Source: Brettanomyces bruxellensis (Eukaryota; Ascomycota; Pichiomycetes; Pichiales; Pichiaceae). From it: a stretch of 64,000 nt of DNA. The stretch's first letter is position 1. Each line of letters opens with the position of its first letter. Of the stretch, positions 21,887-31,837 are shown piece after piece. The notes below the pieces were generated by a model. It was not told the origin of the DNA. It ran no database searches and saw only the letters and a list, made by a program, of their open reading frames with translations. The stretch spans positions 744,001-808,000 of the forward strand of contig NC_054686.1 of assembly GCF_011074885.1 (NCBI RefSeq), in the 5' to 3' direction. The translations under genes and the position numbers were made by a program.

Positions 21887-23452
21887 TTATCTGTGTAGAG
21901 CGTAATATCTATACAAGCCCCGCTCACAAAAGCTATTTGGAAACACACGCTCATCCTCCTCACCAGTTAACTGAGAAGAGCAGTTCACCTTGTGTGAGGC
22001 ATACTTCAAGAATAGTGGCTTTTTAAACTCACCATCGTTCTGTTCACCTGTTTCAATGTTGAAGAAAATACGACTGTCATAGAACAGGTCGTACAAATGG
22101 GCATCGTTTCGTGAATCCACCCTGTGGATCCAAACCCTCCTACTTTGTCCGTTCGAGTTGTGAACCCGCCACATCTGATCTCTCACAATCAAAATCTCTG
22201 GAAGCTGATCTGCCAATGTATCTCTAATTTCGATTGCAACCACAGTTTTCGGGCAGTCACGAAGAAATTCTACAACAGCTGGACGTGTGTCCAGATTCGA
22301 AGCGAGATCGACAAACTTCAAGTTCTCTAGGCGGCCCAATATCCTGAAATCAGAATCTTTCTGAAGATGAGAGACCGACAAGCTCTCAAGCTGCGAAAAT
22401 CTACGCGTGATAATCTCAAGGTGGCTCTCGTTGATCTCGCTGTAGCCGTTTAAGTTTAAATACCTCAAATTTGTGCACTTCAAGTGCTCTAAAAGGTATG
22501 TGATGGCCTCCGATTTGAGAAGAGCCACAGAATAATCGTTCTGGAGATTCAACCAAACCAACTCTCTGTTGTTTATCGAAGGGTGGTTTATTAGTAAATT
22601 CATGAAACTGTGCGTAGCCCCTATGTTTGAGCACTTACTTAGTGAAATGTGTGTCAAACGGCAGTTTTTGTTCAATCCGGCAGCCAAATCGCTCGCAACA
22701 ACCGGCGTGTGAGTCAAATCTAAACGTTCCAAGTTTGGGAGCTGAGGCAAGATGCCTCTGAGTGCCTTTGCATTGAAATCTGTGCAGTCGTGGAACGAGA
22801 GTCTCTTAATCTGATAGTTCATGTTTAGAACGGAGAGATTATCAAAGCTGTGAACGAAGTTGAATCCACTCGAACCGCAAAAATCGATGCTTTCCAATTT
22901 TGGAAGGCTATTGAACAAGCAGTGGACAATTTGAGGGCTGATATCACCTTCAATACTCTCACTTGAGAGGAACTGCTTCAAATTTGGAGTCAGCTCAAGA
23001 CATTTCAATATAGTGCGCTCTGTTAGGTTCTGGATCTGCGATAGCGTTCTTCCCGAACGGCCAAGTCCCACTGCTGTAAACTCTTGAAAGTCAAGTCCCT
23101 CAACAAACTTTCCAAGGGCGGGTTTTTTCATAAGTGTCAAAAGAAAGCTGTAGAACATGTTAGACCGCACAAACGATCCATACCTGTAAGTGTATGGCAT
23201 GCAGAGTGAGTAAAACGTGCTGTTAACCAACATCAAATTCTTCAAGTTTGCATTCCTGTTGGCATGTTTTTTCTCTGGATTATCCAAGTAGTATGCATAC
23301 TCAACAATCTTGTCTAGTATTTCGACAGAAAACGGGGTCAAAGAAAAATGGTTCTGCACATACTTCTGGGCGTCTTCCGCGTTTTCGAAAATCTGAGTCT
23401 CTCCGTTGAAAAACGTTTGTAAATCTTGTTGTGAAGGGGCGAATGTTGCCAT
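21887..23452 (-). CDS. leucine-rich-repeat protein, F-box-like organisation
   Basis: Not assigned to a named gene. The 521 aa protein starts at the ATG at 23452; five codons upstream begin with TTG. Residues about 30-90 (ILDKIVEYAYYLDNPEKK, then LMLVNSTFYSLCMPYTYRYGSF) resemble an F-box-like helical segment as found in fungal ubiquitin-ligase adaptors. Residues about 120-390 contain at least seven irregular leucine-rich repeats (LPNLERLDLTHT, LRYLNLNGY, LESLSVSHL). The C-terminal 130 residues are not recognised. By architecture it could recruit substrates to an SCF complex, but this is inference. It heads a long divergent spacer shared with the STL1-type gene. Confidence 0.75.
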   Translation of the reverse strand: MATFAPSQQDLQTFFNGETQIFENAEDAQKYVQNHFSLTPFSVEILDKIVEYAYYLDNPEKKHANRNANLKNLMLVNSTFYSLCMPYTYRYGSFVRSNMFYSFLLTLMKKPALGKFVEGLDFQEFTAVGLGRSGRTLSQIQNLTERTILKCLELTPNLKQFLSSESIEGDISPQIVHCLFNSLPKLESIDFCGSSGFNFVHSFDNLSVLNMNYQIKRLSFHDCTDFNAKALRGILPQLPNLERLDLTHTPVVASDLAAGLNKNCRLTHISLSKCSNIGATHSFMNLLINHPSINNRELVWLNLQNDYSVALLKSEAITYLLEHLKCTNLRYLNLNGYSEINESHLEIITRRFSQLESLSVSHLQKDSDFRILGRLENLKFVDLASNLDTRPAVVEFLRDCPKTVVAIEIRDTLADQLPEILIVRDQMWRVHNSNGQSRRVWIHRVDSRNDAHLYDLFYDSRIFFNIETGEQNDGEFKKPLFLKYASHKVNCSSQLTGEEDERVFPNSFCERGLYRYYALHR

Positions 23453-25860
23453 GTAAATGGAGTTCAAATGTAATTAAATGGTGAACTAAAATGTCGGATA
23501 AATCGGGTTTAAACTTCCTAAAGATGTATCTTTTAGTCTCTTTGTGCACTGTAGTTGTGCTCTTTAAAATGCTGTGTTATCAACGATGTGTTCTAAAAAA
23601 AATATGTGATATAAAAAAGGGTGATAACAACCTGTTCCCAAATCTTTATCGGAAAGGCAAAAGGGAATTTCAAACATTTTATATCAGATGTCCCGATGCT
23701 CTTTAAAAAAATGTTGGTCACAGATATTTCCCATCGCATTCCCCGCCATAGCAGCGTTAATCGGCATGATCAATATTCTCCTCCACACCTCCTCTGGCGA
23801 TCAGAAATGACTAAATTTTTTCCCGCATTGTTTAGTCGTAACGGTGGTCACAATTTTATTTTTTACTTTGTTTACCAAGAGGGGAGGGACATCGCAGGAA
23901 ATCTGGGAAACTGATCGCGAAACTGTACTCTTAAAGAGGGAATTTGAGCGATGCCGAAAAGTCGCATGGCCTGATATTGACTTGAGAAAATACTGGAAAT
24001 TTTGTGTGGCCTGTATTGGAATAGAGAGAACCAGGATTTGTTTGTTGGTGTGTGGTCACAGCTCATTTCCTATATTTTCATTTCTTGACACATTTACTGT
24101 TCTACTTTCTTTCAGAAATAGTCAAAGTACGCCCTTATGTCTCCCATATTTTGTCTCCCGTATTCTGTTTCCCATATTTTGTTTCTTGTATTTTGTTCCC
24201 GTATTTTTCGAAATATTAAATAGTCTTTAAATACTACACAAAGGATCATGATTGAAAGTATGGAAAAATTTGAATGTGTCGACATGATAATTCCACTATT
24301 TCTTACTGACGGCGTTATTGATAATTACCTATTAAATCAGCTTGAACCATTAAGGTATTTGTGTTTAAGTGTATATTGTACTGCTACCGTTTGATTGGGC
24401 AAAGTCTTTGTTCTGCATCTGTGAATGCATTCAACTGAAATATACATGTCTGAATTATAATCTTTCCCGTTATTTCCCGCTTGCATTTCCGACAAAGAAA
24501 GTATGTTGGCATCCTTGCACCGCGTCATTTTACTTTGTTGCAGTAGCTGCCTTTAAGAAATAAACGCTGAGTCAATTAACGAAACAGAATAGTGAATCGA
24601 TATAAACTGTTGTGGCTTGTCAAAATAATGAAGCTCTCGAACAACAGAGTTCAAGTAAGGAAAGATGGTATTGTTGTATCATCTGATTAGTACGAGAGTC
24701 ACATCTATATAAAGTGAAGATATTCCCTTTTGTATATCGTTATACATACTCTTCATTACATAACTACAATAAATATCGAAATACTATATAAATCTGGTAA
24801 CACCAACTTTAACATGGCTGAAACTATTTTTTGTATATTCAACATTTAACCTTATTTCTCGGCTATCAGTTTAAATAGCTTCAAGGTGGTTGTTAATGTT
24901 AATTTCAGATTGTCAAACTCAGAGTTGATATCGCGAAAAAATATGGTAGTAGGTTATAGAAATATAGGTTAGGCCCAGTATCAGTTCTGTAATAATTTAT
25001 TTAATTGATTTAAGTGTGACGCCGCTTACCTCACGAAGTTTTTGTTATATTAGTTTTCAGTGTTTTTAAGGCTAAAGAAAGGAAAAGGATAATAGTAAAA
25101 GAACTAAGTAAGAAGGTAAAATGAACATGATAAAAATGGGAAATGCACATGACCTTTAATCCTTATGAGTGAAGTTTTCCTTGGCATAAACAAGGCAGGG
25201 TAGCTTTATGTAGACGTGACTGTCGACGCATGTATTACTAGTTCTAATAGGTAAGTGTCAAAGAAGGAAGTATTGAGTCAGCGCAAGTACTTTACAAAAA
25301 TATATGAAATACTTCACAAAAATAGATAAAATACTCATACGATTGCGAATTTAACAATTTACCTGCCTCGTATTGGATTGCTACCAACTATGCCAATTTT
25401 TATTTCAATGAAATGATAAATGTGATTAAAGAGTTAACCGAGTGCACATATCAATGGGTCTAATGAGATTCTTGTAATTATTGTGAAAAAAGCTCATGTA
25501 ACATCAAATCACAAACAAATAATAACATTTCAAAGAAGCAACCAACAAGGGGTAGACATAAATGCTGAACCCATCAATCCACCCATTGTGTGTGAAATAT
25601 TGAGTTTTGCTTGTAAAAAAATGGGAATGTTACTTATTATAGAAGAAAAGCGAAAAGTGCAGTGTGCTTTTTTCCAATAGTGCCGGGGAAATGGAGTAAA
25701 GTGTTTAAACATCCAAGCATTTAAGTGCACAAAGCTAAAGCATTTGGCTGTAAATTATAACCAACCATCACATATTCAATATATGGGTGTATTTCAGCTG
25801 TATTCTGGAATATTAATGGTAATTCCGTTAGAATTATGACAGTCAACATGATGGAATATA
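23453..25860. other. long gene-poor spacer
   Basis: About 2.4 kb with no recognisable coding sequence. All open frames are short, mostly start at non-ATG codons and lack domain signs. It is AT-rich with scattered short repeats. A possible solo LTR lies at 24608-24802. I see no tRNA A/B boxes. Confidence 0.5.
24608..24802. mobile_element. possible solo LTR (weak)
   Basis: A 195 bp stretch starts TGTTG and ends GTAACA (TG...CA with 4-bp terminal inverted repeats TGTT/AACA). It contains a TATATAAAG-type box at about 24709 and a second ATATAAAT near the 3' end, as in Ty1/copia LTRs. No target-site duplication is visible and no gag/pol remnant was found nearby, so this is a suggestion only. Confidence 0.2.
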
Positions 25861-25880
25861 AATATACATCTTAACAGCCC

Positions 25881-26110
25881 GGGAAAATACGCCGCGCGGA
25901 ATAATTATTTTTCCTGCCCCACAACTGATACTTAAATAATATTTTTTTTTTCTGCAACTCCATTGTTCCAGGCAGAGCAAAGGTAGCAGAATATTGTCGA
26001 AGTGACTAATGAAATAGCAGAATGAAAAGTGGGGACATGTGGGGATGAATTGTTTTACAATTGGAAACACATCCATCCCGGGGAAGGTACAGCTAGCTGG
26101 ATTATATAAA
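25881..26110 (+). promoter_or_regulatory. promoter elements of the STL1-type gene
   Basis: GGGAAAATA at 25881-25889 is followed after 7 bases by CGGAAT (25897-25902), an arrangement repeated upstream of the LrgAB gene. Two GTGGGG motifs (26029-26034 and 26039-26044) fit the SYGGGG core of Mig1-type repressor sites; the first has an A-rich 5' flank. CCGGGG near 26077 is a third match to the core. A TATATAAAA box lies near 26101. Glucose repression through Mig1 is known for S. cerevisiae STL1. Confidence 0.5.
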
Positions 26111-26213
26111 AGCAAGCAAAAGAAGATGTGTAGGTGAAAAAAGAAGTGTGTGCATAGAAGATGAGCCAGAACTAACATTTTAGCTATTTTGAGAACACAA
26201 ATTTGGCAAGAAA

Positions 26214-28010
26214 ATGGCACAAAATGAAGAAATGAGACCAGATACAGGGTCTATACAGAATAGATCCAACAATACTTCGTTAGATGCAGGCGATTCGATC
26301 CCAATGTACAATAAAGGCTCGAGTTCCTCGCGCTCCAATTCTGAATTGACTCTTGATGTTTCACAGTTCAAAGATCACAGATGGAAACTTCGGTCAAGAC
26401 ATTGCTGCTGGGGACTTGAGGGCAGGAATCTTCGGATGGCAATAACATTTGTGTCGGTGGTTGGGTTTTCGTTGTTTGGATACGACCAGGGTCTTATGAG
26501 TGGAATAATCACCGCTTCACAGTTTGAGGAGACATTCACGGCAGTTAAAGGTACAGACAGGCATGCAACTGTCATCCAGGGAGCAGTTACATCTTGCTAT
26601 GAACTTGGATGCTTCTTTGGGGCGCTAACCTCGTTATGGATAGGGGAAAAATACGGCAGAAGACCAATGGTGATAACAGGCGCCTCGGTACTGATTGTGG
26701 GGACGATTATCTCGATCTTTCCGTTCAGAAACCACTGGGCTTTAGGCCACTTTGTGATCAGCCGGGTGGTTACGGGTGTGGGGAACGGATTCAACACTGC
26801 AACGATCCCAATATACCAGTCCGAGTTGAGCAAACCCGAGACTAGAGGTCGATTGGTCAACCTTGAAGGTTCGGTTATTGCAGTTGGTACCTTTATTGCC
26901 TACTGGGTAGATTTTGGTCTCTCTTATGCCAGTGGGTCTGTTGCCTGGAGGCTTCCAATCGCATTGCAGATCCTCTTTGCACTAGTGTTGCTTGTTGGAA
27001 TGATCGGGTTGCCGGAATCTCCAAGGTGGTTGATCTCCAAGGGCAAGATTAACGAGGCAGCGTACGTGCTTTCGAGAAATGAAGGCATTGACTACAACTG
27101 CGACGACATTGTGGCCGAAATCACGGCCATTCGAGATGCAGTCAACAGGTTCGACAACAGACAGCTCAGCTTTAACGAGATATGGAACAGCGGAAAGCAC
27201 CAGTACTTCAAGCGTATGGTGGTTGGTGCATCAGGCCAGTTTTTCCAGCAGTTCACAGGTTGTAATGCTGCCATATACTACTCTACAGTGTTGTTTCAAA
27301 ACACAATTGGCTTGAGCCGGCGAATGTCACTAGTTTTGGGCGGTGTTTTTGCAACCGTCTATGCTCTTTTCACCATTCCGTCCTTTTTCATGATTGACCG
27401 GTTTGGCAGAAGACCACTTTTCTTCACTGGTGCCATAGGACAAGGTGTAGCATTTGTTATTTCGTTTGCTTGCTTGATTCCAGACACAAAGGCCTCTGCC
27501 AAGGGTGCTTCCTTTGGATTATTCTTGTTTATCGCATTCTTTGCCTTCACAATTCTCCCCCTACCCTGGGTCTACCCCCCAGAAATCAACTCTCTTAGAA
27601 TGCGGACTTTTGCAACCTCCGTTTCCACCTGCACAAACTGGATTTGCAACTTTGCAGTTGTCATGTTCACCCCCATCTTCATCAACCAGACTCGCTGGGG
27701 ATGCTATCTCTTTTTTGCGCTTGTGAACTTTCTCTATGTACCCATCATCTACTTCTTCTACCCGGAAACAGCAGGCAGATCTTTAGAGGAAATCGATATT
27801 ATCTACGCCAAAGCCTACACCGAGCACAAATCCGTTGTTGGTGTTGCCAAGACCATGCCAAGACTCACATTTGCCGAGGTTGAAGAGGCAGGAAAAAGCT
27901 TGGGAATTCATGATATCGACTTCAAGGCGGAAACTGAGTTTGAGGAAAATGTTGGTGATGGAAAATCTTTAGCTGGCAGAAGGACTGCGAGTCACAAAGA
28001 GATTGTTTAG
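26214..28010 (+). CDS. STL1: STL1-type glycerol/H+ symporter (MFS sugar-porter family)
   Basis: Twelve-helix plasma-membrane transporter of the sugar-porter family. The 598 aa protein has a cytosolic N-terminus of about 75 residues. It then shows FSLFGYDQGLMSG, DRHATVIQGAVTSCYELGCF, GRRP, RVVTGVGNGFNTATIP and PESPRWLISKG. Later come FFQQFTGCNAAIYYSTVLF, DRFGRRPLF, STCTNWICNFAVVMFTPIF and PETAGRSLEEIDIIYAKAY. These blocks match S. cerevisiae Stl1, the active glycerol importer, much better than the Hxt hexose carriers as I recall them. Function in glycerol uptake is therefore family inference; other polyols are possible. The promoter carries Mig1-like sites. It is the first of three same-strand genes with an LrgAB-type transporter and a Cat8-type regulator. 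Confidence 0.8.
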   Translation: MAQNEEMRPDTGSIQNRSNNTSLDAGDSIPMYNKGSSSSRSNSELTLDVSQFKDHRWKLRSRHCCWGLEGRNLRMAITFVSVVGFSLFGYDQGLMSGIITASQFEETFTAVKGTDRHATVIQGAVTSCYELGCFFGALTSLWIGEKYGRRPMVITGASVLIVGTIISIFPFRNHWALGHFVISRVVTGVGNGFNTATIPIYQSELSKPETRGRLVNLEGSVIAVGTFIAYWVDFGLSYASGSVAWRLPIALQILFALVLLVGMIGLPESPRWLISKGKINEAAYVLSRNEGIDYNCDDIVAEITAIRDAVNRFDNRQLSFNEIWNSGKHQYFKRMVVGASGQFFQQFTGCNAAIYYSTVLFQNTIGLSRRMSLVLGGVFATVYALFTIPSFFMIDRFGRRPLFFTGAIGQGVAFVISFACLIPDTKASAKGASFGLFLFIAFFAFTILPLPWVYPPEINSLRMRTFATSVSTCTNWICNFAVVMFTPIFINQTRWGCYLFFALVNFLYVPIIYFFYPETAGRSLEEIDIIYAKAYTEHKSVVGVAKTMPRLTFAEVEEAGKSLGIHDIDFKAETEFEENVGDGKSLAGRRTASHKEIV

Positions 28011-28660
28011 GTATTACATTTTTCATCTATTTGCAGTTGTTGACAATATTGACCATATTGATTTTATTGACAGTATTGATTTAATATTGATGACTTAATT
28101 CACTGAATGGAATATGTCAAGCCACAAAGATCTTTGCAGCTCTTCATGTACTTTGCAGTTCTTCAAGTAGTTTGCCAGTGTACATCGGTGCACCAAATAG
28201 TATATAATTTTGCTAATGAATTTTTATCTAACTTGCTATTATTTTTAGTGATCCACTGATTTTTGTTTTCTATTTTCTTTGTGCTTTTCAGTAAAATAAA
28301 CTTTTATAAACGATTGGTCCCAAATAATTGGCATCCCGCGCTCAAACGGTGTCGATTGTTAAAACGCTACACGGGGAAAATAATTCTCGGCGGAATCCGG
28401 CGATCACTTATTTAATTTTTCTTCACCTTTCTCTATTATTTTTCATCCCATTTCCCGTTCGTCCATGAAGGGCTGAGGCAGATCTCCCATATCATCCCAC
28501 GCCTTTCTTATCAGCGCAAAAGTCTGATGGCCCCAGACAAAAGCGAGATACCAATCGAGATATAAAGCCAAACGCATTTTGCATTTCCGTTATGCATTAC
28601 TTTCAGCATGTAAAAAAAAGAGATGTATATATAAGGATTCCGTTTTCATGATATCTAAAG
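28011..28660. promoter_or_regulatory. LrgAB upstream region with CGG/CCG motifs
   Basis: The first 250 bp are the AT-rich 3' region of the transporter gene. At 28374-28402, GGGAAAATA is followed after 8 bases by CGGAAT, and the stretch ends CGGCGGAATCCGGCG. It therefore contains CGG-N3-CCG (28391-28399), the half-site geometry used by zinc-cluster factors. AATCCGGCG (28394-28402) recurs upstream of the regulator gene at 31221-31229. A TATATATAAG box is at about 28625. Confidence 0.5.
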
Positions 28661-30571
28661 ATGGGAAAGATCCCTGAAGTGTTCTTGTTTCAGAAGTCAG
28701 AAGATTGCACTTCTTCAATATCAGACAAAATTTTTCCACAGCAAGAAGAGCCGGATAAGAAAAAGGCACTGGCGAAGTATTTGAAGCCTCTTCTTTTATA
28801 CTTCACACAGAAGTATGTGTTCATTGCTTTTGGGTCAATTATCACTCTTCTGATCCTTTATGGGATAGACCAGATTATCAAATTGACTGGAATCGACTTT
28901 CCGGCATCGGTCTGCCTCATGTTGATAGTTTTCTTTGTTCTTTCGTTTGTTTCCTGGCTGAAAGGTGAGCAATTCACAGAAAAGTACTTGCTACGGTATA
29001 TAGACATTCCGTTTGGGTTCAACTTGAGATGGATGAATCTTTATTTCACGCCGCCTTTTGTCACGCTTGTCTTGGCCGATAAGGTGTCTGTCAAGGAGGC
29101 TTTTATCATAGCTGCTGTTTTTGTTGTTGGTTATATTCTTGGTTTTGCATTCGTTGGGTACTTTGTTTGGGTTCTTCAGATTCTTTTGGGCACATATGAT
29201 CACAAGCCAGCCGAATCCGGAGCTGATGTTGAGGCAAAACGGGAAAGTATGCAACTGGAAACTCCAACTGAAGTTACCGGATCAGGAAATCGCAATTCTG
29301 GGCATTCCGGGATTAGTGTTCCAGTCACGAGCATCGAGCAGGACTCATATGCTTCAGAGGACGTTTCGAATGCTTCAGACAATACTTCAAATGCTTCAAA
29401 TGCTTCAGCAAACATCTCAACTACTTTAGAAAACACTTCAAATGCTTTAGATGGTCTGAATGCTTTAGATAATTTGAATCCTTCATATCATGCCTCAAAT
29501 CCTTCAGATCACAGCCCCAAAATCTTCGAAGGAAAGGAATTGCCTCTTCTGTCAGGATTGAGGAGAACATTATCACGTGCTGTGTCCGAAAACGACGTAC
29601 AAGGAGAACAGTTTGATGAAGGTTTGGCATTATCGAGGATGACTACAAGAAATACAGATGTTAGCAGTACTGTTATTAGGGAAACAAATGCAGATCCGGC
29701 AATGGTCGAGAAATTGACGCTGAGGTTTGATTTCACGTTGTATTTGATCATCTTCATAGTGGGTCTCCCAGTGTACTTTTGCACGGGATACGAGCTTTTG
29801 GTCCAGCTCTCAGTTGCAATCTTGCTCTTCAAAGCATGCCTACTTCCGCCGCCAAAAGTCAAGAAGTACTTGCATCCGATCTTGGTGTCGTTCTCGCTCA
29901 GTTTGCTTGTTTTCTACATATTATCGTTGATCAAAAAGCAAAATTTCAAGGTTTCCATCGAGCATTACAAGACCGGAAGGACGTATCTCAACCTTTTCAA
30001 CAAGTCTGAGTATCCTATTTGGCCTGGAGCAGGAGACTTTCTACTTTCCATGATGGATATTTCCATTGCAGCCCTTTCTTTGGCCATGTATCGATACAGA
30101 GGAGACCTCAAACGGTACTTTTTCGCTTTAATGCCCGTCGTTATCGTTTTTTCGTTCATGTCCTTCTTCATATATCCACCCGTCTGCTACCATTTGGGAA
30201 TCACCCCTTCCAGATCTTTAGGTTTTACAGGCAGATCCGTCACCATGGCTTTGGGAACTCCGTTAGTGCATGCCATAGGAGGTTCAAATCAACTTATGGC
30301 AGTTACCACAATTCTGTCCGGCATACTTGGTGTTTTTTTGGGAGATTGGATTTCTTTCACGTTGCTCCGAATCCGAAAATCCGATTTCGTGTCTCGTGGC
30401 GTTACCCTAGGAGTTAATTGTGGCGCAGTCTCTACTGCACATTTGCTAAGTGTAGATCCCAGGGCTGCAGCAATGAGCTCGCTTAGTTTCACCTTATTTG
30501 GCACTATCATGGTTATATTGGCAGCAATAACGCCATTGGTGAAAATCATCCGCTCATTGGTTGGCTGGTGA
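28661..30571 (+). CDS. LrgA-LrgB fusion transporter (PLGG1-like)
   Basis: Polytopic membrane protein of 636 aa built like the plant plastid glycolate/glycerate carrier PLGG1: an LrgA/CidA-like half (about 40-185, four to five helices) joined to an LrgB/CidB-like half (about 345-636). The LrgB end is clear: RSVTMALGTPLVHAIGG, FLGDWIS, RGVTLGVNCGAVSTAHLL, DPRAAAMSSLSFTLFG. Residues about 190-335 form a soluble linker with Asn-Ala-Ser and Ser-Asp-rich repeats (ASDNTSNASNAS). Characterised relatives move glycolate/glycerate in plants and pyruvate in some bacteria. The substrate here is unknown, but a small organic acid is the natural guess. Plastid targeting does not apply and no presequence is obvious, so plasma or organelle membrane is open. 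Its position between a glycerol importer and a Cat8-type regulator suggests a role in non-sugar carbon use. Confidence 0.8.
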   Translation: MGKIPEVFLFQKSEDCTSSISDKIFPQQEEPDKKKALAKYLKPLLLYFTQKYVFIAFGSIITLLILYGIDQIIKLTGIDFPASVCLMLIVFFVLSFVSWLKGEQFTEKYLLRYIDIPFGFNLRWMNLYFTPPFVTLVLADKVSVKEAFIIAAVFVVGYILGFAFVGYFVWVLQILLGTYDHKPAESGADVEAKRESMQLETPTEVTGSGNRNSGHSGISVPVTSIEQDSYASEDVSNASDNTSNASNASANISTTLENTSNALDGLNALDNLNPSYHASNPSDHSPKIFEGKELPLLSGLRRTLSRAVSENDVQGEQFDEGLALSRMTTRNTDVSSTVIRETNADPAMVEKLTLRFDFTLYLIIFIVGLPVYFCTGYELLVQLSVAILLFKACLLPPPKVKKYLHPILVSFSLSLLVFYILSLIKKQNFKVSIEHYKTGRTYLNLFNKSEYPIWPGAGDFLLSMMDISIAALSLAMYRYRGDLKRYFFALMPVVIVFSFMSFFIYPPVCYHLGITPSRSLGFTGRSVTMALGTPLVHAIGGSNQLMAVTTILSGILGVFLGDWISFTLLRIRKSDFVSRGVTLGVNCGAVSTAHLLSVDPRAAAMSSLSFTLFGTIMVILAAITPLVKIIRSLVGW

Positions 30572-30698
30572 CCGCTTTTATTTGTTCATGTTTTAATTAA
30601 ATAGACAAATTCAGGTATGCATTACGTAATCAAAAAACATAACCTGTAGGTGTTACGTAAGAAAATGATTCATGCACGCAGATGAGTCGATCAGGCGG

Positions 30699-30927
30699 AG
30701 GTCGTGCAGGTGATTAACTGAGAGATGGAGTCATCCAACTATTTCGCCAGCGCAAGGGGTGTGTAGATAAACGGGCCGCAATCAATGCCTTTGTTCCCCT
30801 TCTCCACATTTTTTTGCCTTGTTATCTGGTGCGCCCACGCGCAGATTGCAAAAGGTCGTGCATGCGGATCCTGGGCGCCAGCCGTGTCCCCGTGGCCGAG
30901 ATCTCGCTGATGCGGAGTGCCGGGCAC
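30699..30927. repeat. GC-rich cluster of short palindromes
   Basis: Inverted repeats: TGCGC-CCAC-GCGCA (30830-30843), CTGG-GCG-CCAG (30871-30881), CGAGATCTCG (30897-30906) and GTGCC-G-GGCAC (30917-30927). A 10-bp direct repeat AGGTCGTGCA occurs at 30699-30708 and 30853-30862. The block is much richer in GC than the flanking spacer. Function unknown. Confidence 0.65.
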
Positions 30928-31162
30928 CCGCGCTTCAAAGGTCAAATTTCGTCATACGTGGGATATTAAAGAATTTTCTGATGTGTTACGATGAATCACT
31001 ACAATAAGATGCCCACAAATTTCATCAAATGACATCTTTCAGATCCGTAATTGGAAAATACAGTATAAATTGTATTCGGAGTAGTAGCAGGTCAATGTAA
31101 ATTAATTTGAGGTTTAAAATACCAGGCTCTAAATAATAGCTAGAATAGTCACTACAAATTAA

Positions 31163-31257
31163 GAAGTCACGAGTGACTTCTCCGCATAATATTTTGTGTG
31201 CGTTGCTGAGTTCGGAGCCAAATCCGGCGCCCAAGCCGCTTTCCCCACAAAATATTA
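31163..31257. promoter_or_regulatory. two perfect inverted repeats framing a CGG-type motif
   Basis: GAAGTCAC-GA-GTGACTTC at 31163-31180 is a perfect short hairpin or dimer site. Immediately after it, TAATATTTTGTG (31187-31198) pairs perfectly with CACAAAATATTA (31246-31257) across a 47-base loop. The loop holds CGGAGCC followed by AATCCGGCG (31221-31229), the nine bases shared with the LrgAB promoter. It lies about 580 bp upstream of the regulator's ATG. Confidence 0.6.
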
Positions 31258-31837
31258 AAAATGCTTGCGCTGGTTTCCTATTGTGGTCAGCCGCTCCGCA
31301 TTGCAGCCGATGATTGTAATCTAAATATTTTTCATGACTAGTAGCATTGTACTCTGCATCACGATTGTTGGATTTAAAGTTTGACATTTTAATTGTTTCC
31401 AATTGCTCTATCCTGCCCTCCCTCTTTTTTTTTTTTTTTTGCAACTTTATCTTTCCTCTCTAGTTTTGTTTTTAGTCTCATTGCCAAATTCGGATCTTCT
31501 GCCTTATCCCCTTTACTTCATGATTCCATAGATTCCATATACTTTTTTTATCCTACTACTTATAAATATTGCTTATTACGCAAGTAGGAATTACACGCAT
31601 TTGTTTTTACATCTTACTCTACCTTCTTGAATTTCGTCTTTTTCCTTTTGGATTATAGTGGTGATTTAGTCGATTTGATCTTTGATAGCTGAGAGGACTT
31701 TAGATTGGAAGTATCTTTTTTAGCATTTTCAATTAACTGCCGAAAAGAACAAATCATCACGTATTTGACAATACGAGATTGCATTGATTTACTTATATCT
31801 ACCTATTTATTCGATATTTCACAAACAAACATCGAAA

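Larger units (their letters stand above)
30572..31837. other. spacer upstream of the Cat8-type regulator
   Basis: About 1.27 kb. It contains a GC-rich palindrome cluster (30699-30927), a pair of inverted repeats around an AATCCGGCG motif (31163-31257), a T run near 31425-31440, and AT-rich leader sequence before the ATG at 31838. A reverse open frame at 31025-31444 has no recognisable domain and no convincing start. Confidence 0.6.

Noticed and set aside
23453..26213. Centromere in the large spacer
   Set aside because: No point-centromere elements or long inverted repeats seen, and sequence alone cannot show it.
30820..30930. tRNA or other known RNA gene in the GC-rich block
   Set aside because: No A/B box pair and no cloverleaf; the palindromes do not nest into a known fold.
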